In this document: positions 1 to 9,187 of the stretch, piece after piece
Layout: each line of letters starts with the position of its first letter
How positions within the stretch are numbered: the first letter of the stretch is position 1
Source of the DNA: Clostridium zeae
GTDB taxonomy: Bacteria; Bacillota; Clostridia; Clostridiales; Clostridiaceae
Direction of reading: 5' to 3'
NCBI RefSeq assembly: GCF_017312485.1
Contig: NZ_BMBA01000004.1
Span: forward strand, 310,001 to 374,000
Length of the DNA: 64,000 bases
The notes under the pieces: generated by a model
Database searches by the model: none
What the model was told of the DNA's origin: nothing
Seen by the model: the letters and a program-made list of their open reading frames with translations, nothing else
Program-made: the position numbers and the translations under genes

Positions 1-1
1 A

Positions 2-292
2 GACGAGTTTTTAAGGTGGCTTAATTCACCTATAGAAGCCTCTAAAACCAGTATTACAAGTGCTTTATCTAAAATATTTTTCTTTGATAACCTATCCAAA
101 GAAACTATAACTAATCTGCTGAATACATATATAGAGGATTTAACTAAATTTAAAAGCAACTTATTAAATGTAAAGGAGACGGTAGATGAGAAGGCTAATA
201 GTTTTGAACTTTGTACACTAAACTTTGGATTAGATTTCTATGACTTTGCTATACATTGGTTCAAAAATTATTTAGATAATTTAAGGAGTTGA
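2..292 (+). CDS. PadR-family transcriptional regulator, C-terminal part
   Basis: The frame is open from the window edge and encodes 96 residues before TGA. The sequence begins DEFLRWLNSP and continues as a long, mostly helical stretch, which fits the C-terminal dimerisation region of PadR regulators; the winged-helix DNA-binding part lies outside the window. The next gene starts 8 bases after the stop and its Shine-Dalgarno (AAGGAG) overlaps the end of this gene, so they are co-transcribed. By inference it controls the two following flavin oxidoreductases. The family call rests on a partial protein. Confidence 0.6.
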   Translation, partial: DEFLRWLNSPIEASKTSITSALSKIFFFDNLSKETITNLLNTYIEDLTKFKSNLLNVKETVDEKANSFELCTLNFGLDFYDFAIHWFKNYLDNLRS

Positions 293-300
293 TTTGAAAT

Positions 301-843
301 ATGAAAGTTCTAATAATTTGTGATAAAGACATTAAAACAGACTATAGTGAAGCTTTAGAGAAACAATTATTTGAATTATTTTTGCATAAAGGATTTGAAA
401 TAAGAATTATTCAAGTTGGGAAACAGGAATTAAAAAGTTGTATAGGCTGTTTTGGATGTTGGATAAAAACACCTGGCAAGTGTGTTATTAAAGACTTAAT
501 TGGTGAAATAAATAGAAATTATATAAGTAGTGACACAGTTATTTACTTAACGCCTGTGATTTTTGGGCAATATAGTTCCAATATAAAAAATGTTATAGAC
601 AGAAGCCAACCATATGTTTTACCATTTTTCAAAAAAATTAATGGAACAACTAAACACCCTCTAAGATATGAGAAGAACCCAAAAGAAATAATTATTGCTT
701 ATAATGATGAAATTATAGAAGAAGAGAAAAATACATTTTTGGATTTAATCAATAAACATGAACGACAACATAGAGATATTTACTTTTCTTTATCTAAAGA
801 AAGTAATAAAGAGATAGTTGAGAAAATAAAGGAATATGTATAA
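301..843 (+). CDS. Flavodoxin-like NAD(P)H-dependent oxidoreductase
   Basis: A 180-aa protein with a flavodoxin-like fold typical of FMN-dependent NAD(P)H reductases: an N-terminal beta strand (MKVLIICD), then a Cys-rich CIGCFGCW motif near residue 50 followed by TPGKC, and DTVIYLTPVIFGQYS near residue 80, where the FMN isoalloxazine loop is expected. This CxGCxxCW pattern is common in clostridial iron-sulfur flavoprotein-like reductases. It lies second in a PadR-led operon, and the next flavin reductase starts 18 bases downstream. The substrate is unknown; quinone, azo or nitro reduction is usual for the family. Confidence 0.75.
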   Translation: MKVLIICDKDIKTDYSEALEKQLFELFLHKGFEIRIIQVGKQELKSCIGCFGCWIKTPGKCVIKDLIGEINRNYISSDTVIYLTPVIFGQYSSNIKNVIDRSQPYVLPFFKKINGTTKHPLRYEKNPKEIIIAYNDEIIEEEKNTFLDLINKHERQHRDIYFSLSKESNKEIVEKIKEYV

Positions 844-861
844 CTATAATATGGAGGATTT

Positions 862-1518
862 ATGAAAAATATATGTTTTATAAATGGCAGCCCAAAGGGG
901 AAAAATTCAAGTTCATTCTTTTATCTAAATAAATTGGATAAATTGATGGATGAAAAAGAATATATTAAAGATTACATTGATGTAAAATTCACTGAAAAAA
1001 ATAGTCTCGAAGATGATTTTAAAAAGATAGAAAATGCAGATACAATTATAATTGCATTCCCACTGTATGTATATTGTTTACCTGGCATATTAATAAGATT
1101 TTTTGAAGATTATTATATATACTTTAAAAACAAAGGTAAATTCAACAAAAATGTTAGAGTTTACACTATAGTAAACTGTGGTTTTCCAGAACCAAAAATT
1201 AATACAGAGGCAATAAGAATAATTGAGAATTTTTGCAATAGACTAAATTTATATTGGAGATTTGGAATTGGAATTGGTATGGGTGAATTTATTAGTACTA
1301 CTAAAAATATTCCTTTTATAAATAAATTAAGTAATAATATTTTTAATACTATACATGAGGTTATTAAGGACATTGAAAACGAATCAACAGATAAAATCAA
1401 TAATTTTTTTGTAAAGCCTAAAATGCCTAAGTACCTGTTTTTTATCTCAGCCAATATAAAATGGATAAAATGTGCTAAGAAGAATAGTTTAAAAAAGAGT
1501 GATTTATTTAGGTTATAA
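862..1518 (+). CDS. Flavodoxin-like NAD(P)H-dependent oxidoreductase, second copy
   Basis: A 218-aa protein with the N-terminal phosphate-binding loop INGSPKGKNSSS (residues about 7-18) and AFPLYVYCLPGILIRFFED near residue 70, the usual flavin and dimer contact segment of this superfamily. The gene follows the previous oxidoreductase by 18 bases with a GGAGG site, so both belong to one transcript. The two proteins are not close copies, which suggests different substrates or a working pair. The last ~50 residues are basic and extend beyond the core fold. Confidence 0.75.
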   Translation: MKNICFINGSPKGKNSSSFFYLNKLDKLMDEKEYIKDYIDVKFTEKNSLEDDFKKIENADTIIIAFPLYVYCLPGILIRFFEDYYIYFKNKGKFNKNVRVYTIVNCGFPEPKINTEAIRIIENFCNRLNLYWRFGIGIGMGEFISTTKNIPFINKLSNNIFNTIHEVIKDIENESTDKINNFFVKPKMPKYLFFISANIKWIKCAKKNSLKKSDLFRL

Positions 1519-1540
1519 TACGGTATTTATATCATAAACC

Positions 1541-1613
1541 CCTGTTAAAGCTAGTAATACCAATCTTTTAGAACAAAGTCCACGTTATTTATGGTATGGT
1601 TCTCCGTAACAGG
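1541..1613. repeat. Nested inverted repeats between convergent genes
   Basis: CCTGTTA at 1541-1547 pairs with TAACAGG at 1607-1613, and inside it ATACC (1557-1561) pairs with GGTAT (1593-1597). The element lies between the end of the oxidoreductase operon and the convergent membrane protein gene, and a T-run follows at 1625-1631. It may end transcription, but the loop is long for an intrinsic terminator. Confidence 0.3.
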
Positions 1614-1645
1614 TATAGCGAAGGCTTTTTTATTGTTCATGTTAA

Positions 1646-2110
1646 CTATTCTATTGATATAAAATATAATACAATTAATGATAGTGGTATAATTAAGTCA
1701 GGCAATAATATAATAGAATTTCCAGGCTTAAAATTTTTGCTTTTCATCATTTCCTTTAAATGTACTGCTGCTGCACCAATAAATAATGGGCTAGTTATTA
1801 TTATTGTTGCTATCCAAAACTCCCTACTCATCCATATACACATTACACCTGCAATTCCATATCCTAATTCAGCATATCCCAATTCTTTTTGAAATGGACT
1901 TCCTTTTTCCCATCCTATATACTCTGCTACCATATCTGATTTAAATACATGTCCTAAAAAACCTTGTACGCCTGTTAAAGTTAATGTAATTACTAATTGA
2001 TAGAACAATAAATTTGTAGATATTGCTTGTACAGTCCTTATCGTAGGATTGATTATTGTTGTTACAATTGCTACTATTATTCCTATTAACCAAAAAATAA
2101 AAAATATCAT
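1646..2110 (-). CDS. Small integral membrane protein, DUF6790-like
   Basis: A 154-aa polytopic protein with about four hydrophobic segments (residues 1-25, 35-60, 85-125, 135-154). The signature EYIGWEKGSPFQKELGYAELG in the middle resembles the DUF6790 membrane family as I recall it. A clear GGAGG site precedes the ATG. The gene lies directly downstream of a MerR regulator, and a MerR-type promoter is seen between them, so it is probably the regulated target. The function is unknown; a role in sensing or exporting a hydrophobic compound is only a guess from the regulator type. Confidence 0.6.
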   Translation of the reverse strand: MIFFIFWLIGIIVAIVTTIINPTIRTVQAISTNLLFYQLVITLTLTGVQGFLGHVFKSDMVAEYIGWEKGSPFQKELGYAELGYGIAGVMCIWMSREFWIATIIITSPLFIGAAAVHLKEMMKSKNFKPGNSIILLPDLIIPLSLIVLYFISIE

Positions 2111-2161
2111 GTTTTTATAACCTCCTCAATTTCATTACTTAATTTCTATTCTTTGAGAAGA

Positions 2162-2192
2162 ATTATAAAGTCTATTGTTAGTATAGAGTCAA
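2162..2192 (-). promoter_or_regulatory. MerR-type promoter with 19-bp spacer
   Basis: On the minus strand TTGACT (2192-2187) and TATAAT (2167-2162) are separated by exactly 19 bp. The spacer holds an imperfect dyad, ACTCTAT and ATAGACT. An overlong 19-bp spacer with a central dyad is the hallmark of promoters that MerR-family activators untwist. It reads towards the DUF6790-like gene and overlaps the 3' end of the merR gene. Confidence 0.7.
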
Positions 2193-3008
2193 CTTATTTT
2201 TTATAGGAAGTTGAATTTCTGTAATAAAATCATCAGGATTTCTGGTTATTGAGATATCTATATAGTATACTTCCACTGGATTTCCTATTATACTAAGTTT
2301 ATTCCTATTAGCATACTCTATTAACTGTCCATAAGTTTTAGGCTTATTATTATGAGCTCCTAAGTGCATTTTGCTCAAATAATACCCTCCCTGTATTATT
2401 TTGCAGTTTTCTTGTGATGTACATGCTTCTTGAAGCTCAATACAGAGTTCAATATCGCAAGGTTCTCCCAAAACTCTTTCTCCATGATATATAGCCATTG
2501 GATTTCCTATAGTTAAGTAGTTTTTCATCCCAACAATTTTCATAGCATCATTAAATAATTTAGTGAACCCATTTTCACTTAGTTCTATAGTCTTTCTTAA
2601 ATAAATAACATTTCTTATTGGAACTTTTTTTATCTCTATACAGGAAAATTCAGCATTTTTACACATATTAATGTTATCAATGTATAATTTCAAAATTTTG
2701 TCAGCATACAATAACTCATTAATTTGTTCTTTGATCTCTTGTCTTTTTTGATTAAATATAGACTTTATTCCTAACATGTCATCTTTATGTAAAAACACAT
2801 CTATTTCACTTAATGATAAACCTAATGTAGCCATTTTTTGAATTATCATAACAATAACAATTTGATTAGTGCTATAGAACCTGTACCCTGTTTCCTTATC
2901 TATAAATTTAGGTTTTAAAATTCCTATTTTATCATAATAGCGCAATGCTTGAATTGAAACAGAACATATTTTCGAAAATTTACCTATAGAAAACAATTCT
3001 TCATCCAT
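2178..3008 (-). CDS. MerR-family transcriptional activator with GyrI-like ligand domain
   Basis: A 276-aa protein with an N-terminal MerR helix-turn-helix (FSIGKFSKICSVSIQALRYYD, then GYRFYSTNQ), a coiled-coil linker near residues 85-120, and a C-terminal GyrI-like effector-binding domain, as in the multidrug sensor BmrR. I chose the ATG at 3008 (MDEELFSI) because the longer GTG start lies inside the ribosome binding site AGGATG. The downstream membrane protein gene is preceded by a 19-bp-spacer promoter, so this is likely its ligand-dependent activator. Confidence 0.85.
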   Translation of the reverse strand: MDEELFSIGKFSKICSVSIQALRYYDKIGILKPKFIDKETGYRFYSTNQIVIVMIIQKMATLGLSLSEIDVFLHKDDMLGIKSIFNQKRQEIKEQINELLYADKILKLYIDNINMCKNAEFSCIEIKKVPIRNVIYLRKTIELSENGFTKLFNDAMKIVGMKNYLTIGNPMAIYHGERVLGEPCDIELCIELQEACTSQENCKIIQGGYYLSKMHLGAHNNKPKTYGQLIEYANRNKLSIIGNPVEVYYIDISITRNPDDFITEIQLPIKNKLTLY

Positions 3009-3178
3009 ATAAATCACATCCTAGATATTGTGTTTCACTATTTGTATATAAAATATAATAACGCATATTGATACAATTTAGAATGTTTCTATTGCCATAA
3101 AAGCTACTGATTTCAATAACTACTATGAGGGAATATGTCAATATGAACCACATTATGCTATTAGGTGTGTGAAAATAA

Positions 3179-3453
3179 TTAACACGGCATGGATAAAAAC
3201 ACATCATTATTAATCTTAAATCCATTTTTCTCGTAACAACTTGATATTATTTCTGTTGTTTGAACTAACCATTCCGAGTTTGAGAAGTGCTCAATGCAGC
3301 ATTTTAGGAATCTTTGCCTATTCCCTTGTTTTGAAATTTCGGTAAAACATAGATTATAGCTCTGAACATTTTATCGCTCAATACCTCATAGCCCCAATCA
3401 AGCGTTCATTTTCCAATGCTGAGATTACAAGAATGGAATTAATAAACGGAATA
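3179..3453 (-). pseudogene. Broken GNAT acetyltransferase remnant
   Basis: Translating the minus strand across one frame change near 3390 gives a GNAT core: INSILVISALENERLIG, then GYEVLSDKMFRAIIYVLP and the acetyl-CoA loop FQNKGIGKRFLKCC, ending with CYEKNGFK and a stop at 3179. The N-terminal third is missing and the remnant abuts the end of the esterase gene. It is too damaged to give a working enzyme. Confidence 0.7.
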
Positions 3454-4314
3454 TTATAATCCTTGAAGCCAATTTTCACAAAGTTTTGGCCAGATTGCTA
3501 CCGTAGGTTCATCCTCACCTAATCCTAAACCATGGGGACCTTTGGAGAATATATGTAAATCAAATGGTAGATTTAGCTCATTTAGAGCTTGAGCAAAAAG
3601 TAAGTTTTGGCGCTGAAAATTCCAGTGATCGGTCGCTGTAATCCATAGAAAAGTCGGTGGTGTTTTCGCTGTTACATGTTTATGATTTGAAGTAAAGTCT
3701 ATAAATTCATCCACTGTAATATCTTTTGTTAATAGTGAATCTGGCGGCAATTTTTCCTTAGAAAAGGGGGATGTCTCAGCATAACATAAAATCATCGCAT
3801 TAAGTTTAGAACTCGTTTGATCAATCGGATCGTTAAAATCTGGTTCTCCCAAAAGCATCGACATAATCTGTGCATTTCGACTATCCGGTTCTATAATTTC
3901 ATTATCAAAATGAGTTCCTACAAAAGCGGTGAGATAACCGCCAGCTGAAAATCCTATCATGCCGATCCGTTCCGGATCAATATTAAATTCTAGGGCATGA
4001 TACCGAATATACCTAACCGCTCGTACTGCATCTTTGGTTGATGTAAATGGAGTAAAAGGAGCAACCCGATAATTTAAAACAAAAGCATTTATTCCAATTT
4101 GATTTAGCCATTTTGCAATTGGTTTTCCTTCATTAGACGCTCTAAATTGAAATGATCCGCCCGGGCAAACAATAATTGCAGGACGGGGTTTCTCCCCTTT
4201 TAATAAATAAGGGGTCAGAGTAGGTAATCCTTCGTTATTCAAGTCCCCAACAGTAGAAATTAAGTCGGCATCAGGAACATTTTTTTTCCAAAGTTTTATA
4301 TCTTTTAATTCCAT
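3454..4314 (-). CDS. Alpha/beta hydrolase, BD-FAE-type esterase
   Basis: A 286-aa alpha/beta hydrolase. The oxyanion-hole segment IIVCPGGSFQFRA lies near residue 48, the nucleophile elbow GMIGFSAGGYL near 125 carries Ser in GxSxG, and the C-terminal GPHGLGLGE supplies the catalytic His. The arrangement matches the bifunctional feruloyl/acetyl-xylan esterase type (BD-FAE) that removes acyl groups from plant polysaccharides. There is no signal peptide, so it acts on imported oligosaccharides or another small ester. A GGGAGG site lies before the ATG. Its local G+C is higher than its neighbours, which suggests separate acquisition. Confidence 0.8.
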   Translation of the reverse strand: MELKDIKLWKKNVPDADLISTVGDLNNEGLPTLTPYLLKGEKPRPAIIVCPGGSFQFRASNEGKPIAKWLNQIGINAFVLNYRVAPFTPFTSTKDAVRAVRYIRYHALEFNIDPERIGMIGFSAGGYLTAFVGTHFDNEIIEPDSRNAQIMSMLLGEPDFNDPIDQTSSKLNAMILCYAETSPFSKEKLPPDSLLTKDITVDEFIDFTSNHKHVTAKTPPTFLWITATDHWNFQRQNLLFAQALNELNLPFDLHIFSKGPHGLGLGEDEPTVAIWPKLCENWLQGL

Positions 4315-4332
4315 AGATATTATCCTCCCATT

Positions 4333-4737
4333 TTAATCTGCGGCTCCGATGACCACGGCTTTTTGCGATATATCATATAACAGTTTGCATATCTCCACAA
4401 CTTTATCTACTTTAAGGTTTTTTAAATCTAGTGCAATAAAGTCTCCGTTTAGAAATTTTGTTGTCTGTTCATGCAGTCCTTCTTTGTAAACTTGTTGCAT
4501 CTCATCATTCGCCCGTAAAGCTTTGGTGAACAAATCCTTATTTATATCAATAACTCCTTTTATAGCACTAGCCCGCAACTAGAAACTATCTTGTACTATT
4601 TCTATATTATATATCAACGAAATAAAACTTACCATATTTTCTCTAATATGGCAAGTCGCTTCTATTAATTCTATATCCAATTTTAGTAAAGTTCGCATTT
4701 GCTTATGATATGGTTTCCCATCCAATATTATAAATAT
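4333..4737 (-). pseudogene. Unrecognised gene fragment with in-frame TAG
   Basis: The minus-strand frame is open from 4737 to a stop at 4333 except for one TAG at 4579-4581. The upstream part reads ILDGKPYHKQMRTLLKLD, the downstream part reads ASAIKGVIDINKDLFTKAL and ends KAVVIGAAD. Both halves have protein-like composition, so a single nonsense mutation probably split one gene, and its 5' end is not visible. I cannot name the family. It precedes the esterase and may once have shared its transcript. Confidence 0.45.
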
Positions 4738-4992
4738 TTATCTATTTTCTATAGTATAATTATTTAAACTTTATTTACATTAATAACATAATACTCTTTT
4801 ATACCATTATTCTACAAACTTCAATAAATTCAATCATCTTTGCCCTTTACTTACCAAAATATTAACCATCTCCCTTCCTAATATGTAACAAAGCATCTCA
4901 ATCTTGAAATCATCTCCCAATAAATTTTTAAAACCATAATACAACTTAAATATCTCTTTAAGGCTAAAACCTTTGATATTTTCCCTCTACAC

Positions 4993-5031
4993 ACAAAAAA
5001 CCATAGCACATCAACCTCTCATCAATGTGCT
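4993..5031 (-). terminator. Intrinsic terminator of the nucleotidase gene
   Basis: AGCACAT (5005-5011) pairs with ATGTGCT (5025-5031), followed on the minus strand by a T-run (the A-run at 4993-5000 on plus). It sits 27 bases after the nucleotidase stop. The rest of 4738-4992 is AT-rich and I see no gene in it. Confidence 0.75.
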
Positions 5032-5057
5032 GCAGTCTCTCTTATTCTAACTAAGCC

Positions 5058-8000
5058 TTAAGCTGCTTCATCTTCATTTTTCTTTCTCTTACTAACTACA
5101 AACATTGCAGCTCCTAGTACTACTACAACTCCGCCAACTCCTAAAAGTACATTTGAATCAATTGTTGATCCTGTCTTAGGAAGACTTGATATTGCAGTTC
5201 CTGAGGTTGGTACTGATGGATTTGTTGTACCTGTTCCACCATTATTGGTGCCTCCATTGTTTGCAGGTGCTGTTCCAGCTACTAGTGGTTTAGCATCATT
5301 TACTACTAAGTGTTTTGATCCTAATGCTTCAAGTGCGCTTGCTAGGCTGTCTCTTATTGGAATTCCTGTGTCATAAACATTTTGTGCTCCTGTGAAGTCG
5401 TATTGATCTCCGCCTGTTATCATGAAGTCATTTGTAACTACTGAGTAGGATTTGTTCATGTCTATTGGGGTTCCATCTTCTAAGAACATTGCAGTGATTC
5501 TATTTCCTGCTTTAGCGTCTTTATCGTAGTATACTTTTATTCCTGATACTTGAACCCAGCCTACGCTAGTGTTCATTATACCATTTTCTATTACTCTCTT
5601 TAGATCTGAGCCTTTAAGATTTAGCTTAACTAAAGTGTTGTCAAATGGCATTACTTCGTATAGAGTACCCATTGTTATCTTTCCTGCTGCTATTGGGGTT
5701 CTTAGGCCTCCGCCATTTGTTATACCTATTTGAACTCCTACTGCCTTTCTCATAACATCAGTTACCCATTGACCAAGTAAAGATGTGCCTTCTGCATATC
5801 TATCATGAGTTAATTCTGTATCTGTATAACCTTCTAATTTTTCAAGCTTTGGTTGAAGCTCTGCATAGTACTTAGTATAAGTAGCTTGTGCAGTTGTATC
5901 TGGAACAATCTTTGCTTTTCTTTGATATACATTATCTAGGTTTGGTGTTATGCTCTTTAGCTTTCCTGTATTCTTATCTATAACTATTGAAAGATCAGCT
6001 AAAGATCTTCCTGCATAGTAAGCTTGAACTACTGGCTTGTTATTTACATAGCCGCTTACTGGATTGTGAGAATGTGCAGTTATTACAGCATCTAGGCTGT
6101 CAACATTGCATAAACCTGTATCTACTACTTCTCCAGTAATATTTCCCTTTGCGTCTTGTGAAGAGCCTATATGAGTAAGTGCTATAACCACATCTGCTTT
6201 TCCTTCTGGAAGGCTTCCGCTCTTTAACTTATCTGCCCATACTTTTGCTGATGTAGCCGGATCTCTAAATTCAAGTCCTGCAACGATCTCAGGTTTAGTC
6301 TTAAATGCTGTTTCTTGTGTTGTAAGTCCTACAAAGCCTATCTTTACACCATCTACTGTAACCATCTTATATGGTTTTGCCCAGGATACTGGTTGACCTG
6401 TCTTTTTATCATAGATATTTGAAGCTAGGAAATCAAAGTTTCCGTCTTTAGCCCAAGGTGCTATCTTATCGATACCCCAGTCAAATTCATGGTTTCCTAC
6501 TGCTGAAGCTACTATACCAAGTTGTTTCAACATTGCAGAAACAGGTTCTCCATAAGTAAGGTTAGACATTGCACTTCCTTGATAAATATCCCCCCCTGAA
6601 ACAACTACTGTGTTTGGATTTGCAGCTTTATATTCATTTATAGCAGCTACAAACTTAGACATTCCAAGGTTCTTTCCGCTAGCACTTGTGTCTTCTGCTA
6701 AGTTTCCATGGAAGTCATTGAAGGAAACTACATCTATTATCTTATCACCATTTGGATTCATAGCTTTGTTTACATCATCCATAGTGATTGCCTTACCGTT
6801 GTATTGTGCAAGAGCTATAGCACCGTTATTTATATACTTAACTGCTAAGTTTCTTTCATAAGTGTTAAAATTGTAACCTGTTAAGCTCCAATTATTATCA
6901 CACTCTGGAGTTATGGTTCCTCCTTTAACATTTTGAATATAACTTCCTATAAGATCTCTTATTCTTCCATCACCTAGACCATTTGTCTTTTCTGACTGAC
7001 CGATGATTACTGGCAAGCTGTCACCTGCTGAATAAACAGTACCTGGTTTTGTAAGCTGAGTACTTGCTCTATAGTTATTTACAGTCATATATAATACTTC
7101 TGAGTCACCTATTGCAGTACCATCAGCTTTAGTTAAATTAACTATTCTGCTGCCTGGCTCCTTTGATATATCTATTTTATATTTAACTCCATAGAACATA
7201 TCATAGTTATAACCTGGTATTGCTGCATTAAAGGAAACAGTTAAGTCTCCTGGCTTAACGGTATTGTAGTAGTTTGCTGACCACTCCATATACTTTTTAA
7301 GCTGTGTACCAGTTATTTTTAATACATATAAAGTATTGTCAAACTGATAGATGTTCGCAGTATCACATTTCTTTATTTGACCTTCTGTTATATTTTGAAC
7401 ATCTTTAAACATAGCTGCTGCAGATACATCTATTTTGTGTCCTGCAACCTTTTCCCCATAGTACATCTGAACTTTATTTATTAAATCAATCATAGCTGTT
7501 GGTTTAAGTTTAGCTTCACTTATTCCTTTAACTTCATCCTTAGGTGATAAATCTCCACCCTTTAAGGTTCCTATTGGTGTGTTAGCATCATCAATTGCTA
7601 TCTTATGATAAGATTGAAGTGCTGCAGTTAAGTCTGCATCAGGCTGATAAGTTACTGCTGTTTTAGTCGCCATATCGTATATTGCAGTGGTTATATCAGC
7701 ACCCTTGTTTGCAATAACATACTTTCCATCAGCATTCTTTGTAACATTTATATTTATCTGTGAAAGACTCTTATCCCACTTATTAGGTTCTACTATTACA
7801 GTTCCCTTTTGCTTAGCTTCGTTGTAAGCATCCACAGTTGAAGCCTTTGTGCTGCCATCTTGTAAAGTTGCTGTAACTGTGCCATTACTATTTAAAGTAT
7901 ATATTGCATTGTTATAATAATAATCTCCAGCAATTCTTGAGTGATAGTGACCTGCTATAAAGGCATCTATTTCAGGACACTGAGAAAGGACATCTATTAC

Positions 8001-8774
8001 TCCTGATCCTGGCTCATTGTATTCTCCTGTTTCCCCCATATGCTCTGAAGCAATTATTACATCAACATTTTGCTTTTTAAGTTCTGCTATTGCATTCTTT
8101 GTTTCAATTATTGGATTAGTTACCTTGTAACCTTCTAGATTAACTGAATCCCATCTAGTTATATTTGGAGTTACCATACCTATAATTCCAATCTTAACTC
8201 CACTTCTTTCAACTATTGTATAAGGTGCCGCAAGTCTTGAACCATCTTGATTGTAAACATTGCCGCAAAGGGTTTTTCCTTTGAACTTACTCATAACATT
8301 TTTCAATGCTGGAACTCCGTAATTAAATTCGTGATTTCCATAAGTTAAAGTATCATAACCCATAATATTCATTGCTTCTATCATAGGATTTGATGAACCA
8401 TTGATAAATAGGCTTTCTGAATTGTCTTGAATTGTGTCTCCATTGTCTATAAGAATAGTATTGTTAGGATTTTGGCTTCTAAGCTGCTTTACTGCAGTAT
8501 AAACTTGAGCTAAACTACCTGTAGTATCCGCTGCGTTTATCGCATAATCATAAGGTAAAAATCTTCCATGACTATCTGATGTGGCAAGGATCTGTAGTGT
8601 TAGCTTATCGTTACCTGTGGCTAAAAGCTGACTTTTTTCAGTTGTACTTATAGCTTGTTCACTTTTGTTAGTGGTGTCTGCCATGACATTTATTGGACCG
8701 ATCATACTAAAGGTCATGACTGTTGACAATGCCAGTGTAATAAATCCCTTAACTTTCCTGATAGAATTTAACAT
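5058..8774 (-). CDS. Sortase-anchored tandem nucleotidase / cyclic-nucleotide phosphodiesterase
   Basis: A 1238-aa surface protein. An N-terminal signal peptide is followed by two metallophosphoesterase plus 5'-nucleotidase-C modules. Module 1 shows ATSDSHGRFL (about residue 63), DNGDTIQD, YGNHEFNYG and AGHYHSR; module 2 shows VSFNDFHGNL (about 690), SGGDIYQGS, VGNHEFDWG and HSHN. All the metal-binding motifs are kept. The C-terminus has a TNNGGT-rich spacer, LPKTG at 1198-1202, a hydrophobic helix and a basic tail, the classic cell-wall sorting signal. The layout matches B. subtilis YfkN-like enzymes (2',3'-cNMP phosphodiesterase, 3'- and 5'-nucleotidase), which scavenge phosphate and nucleosides outside the cell. 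AGGGGGAG precedes the ATG. Confidence 0.92.
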   Translation of the reverse strand: MLNSIRKVKGFITLALSTVMTFSMIGPINVMADTTNKSEQAISTTEKSQLLATGNDKLTLQILATSDSHGRFLPYDYAINAADTTGSLAQVYTAVKQLRSQNPNNTILIDNGDTIQDNSESLFINGSSNPMIEAMNIMGYDTLTYGNHEFNYGVPALKNVMSKFKGKTLCGNVYNQDGSRLAAPYTIVERSGVKIGIIGMVTPNITRWDSVNLEGYKVTNPIIETKNAIAELKKQNVDVIIASEHMGETGEYNEPGSGVIDVLSQCPEIDAFIAGHYHSRIAGDYYYNNAIYTLNSNGTVTATLQDGSTKASTVDAYNEAKQKGTVIVEPNKWDKSLSQININVTKNADGKYVIANKGADITTAIYDMATKTAVTYQPDADLTAALQSYHKIAIDDANTPIGTLKGGDLSPKDEVKGISEAKLKPTAMIDLINKVQMYYGEKVAGHKIDVSAAAMFKDVQNITEGQIKKCDTANIYQFDNTLYVLKITGTQLKKYMEWSANYYNTVKPGDLTVSFNAAIPGYNYDMFYGVKYKIDISKEPGSRIVNLTKADGTAIGDSEVLYMTVNNYRASTQLTKPGTVYSAGDSLPVIIGQSEKTNGLGDGRIRDLIGSYIQNVKGGTITPECDNNWSLTGYNFNTYERNLAVKYINNGAIALAQYNGKAITMDDVNKAMNPNGDKIIDVVSFNDFHGNLAEDTSASGKNLGMSKFVAAINEYKAANPNTVVVSGGDIYQGSAMSNLTYGEPVSAMLKQLGIVASAVGNHEFDWGIDKIAPWAKDGNFDFLASNIYDKKTGQPVSWAKPYKMVTVDGVKIGFVGLTTQETAFKTKPEIVAGLEFRDPATSAKVWADKLKSGSLPEGKADVVIALTHIGSSQDAKGNITGEVVDTGLCNVDSLDAVITAHSHNPVSGYVNNKPVVQAYYAGRSLADLSIVIDKNTGKLKSITPNLDNVYQRKAKIVPDTTAQATYTKYYAELQPKLEKLEGYTDTELTHDRYAEGTSLLGQWVTDVMRKAVGVQIGITNGGGLRTPIAAGKITMGTLYEVMPFDNTLVKLNLKGSDLKRVIENGIMNTSVGWVQVSGIKVYYDKDAKAGNRITAMFLEDGTPIDMNKSYSVVTNDFMITGGDQYDFTGAQNVYDTGIPIRDSLASALEALGSKHLVVNDAKPLVAGTAPANNGGTNNGGTGTTNPSVPTSGTAISSLPKTGSTIDSNVLLGVGGVVVVLGAAMFVVSKRKKNEDEAA

Positions 8775-9021
8775 TTTCTCCCCCTACTTTTCCTAGTTTC
8801 TGAATATCCAATTAGTGGACATCCTAATCTAGTATATTTAGAACTTGGTTACAAAATTCATATTATACTTTCCACCTTTGACTTTCCTTCCAAATTATGT
8901 TAAATACTATTAATTATTCTTAATACATTTTTGTTAAAACGTTAAGAAAGCGATTACATATTTATCATTATTATTATTTTGTTACAAGAAAAAAATAATA
9001 ATACTATATTTTAAAAGATTT

Positions 9022-9101
9022 GGTGCTGTTAAAGCACCCCGTTGAAATTAAGTGGTTATACATCCGATGCTTTAATGAGCCTTTGCAAAGAATTAATATG
9101 A
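9022..9101. mobile_element. Short IS1595-related dispersed element, copy 1
   Basis: Starts with the dyad GGTGCTGTTAAAGCACC (9022-9038), continues GTTGAAATTAAGTGGTTATA, and ends with AATGAGCCTTTGCAAAG...AATTAATATG. A closely similar element lies at 62245-62382, and the GTTGAAATTAAGTGGTTATA part abuts a transposase remnant at 30117-30136. It has no coding capacity. It fills part of the 8775-9187 intergenic space, where I see nothing else apart from the flanking ribosome binding sites. Confidence 0.55.
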
Positions 9102-9187
9102 ATTTTTTAATATTCAAAGTATAGATTTAATAACTATATATAATATCTTTACGTATATAAATATATTAAGAAATGGAGGTTTTAAAA

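Noticed and set aside
3001-3225. 74-codon minus frame over the region upstream of merR
   Set aside because: It overlaps the GNAT remnant in another frame, has no ribosome binding site and no protein-like pattern.
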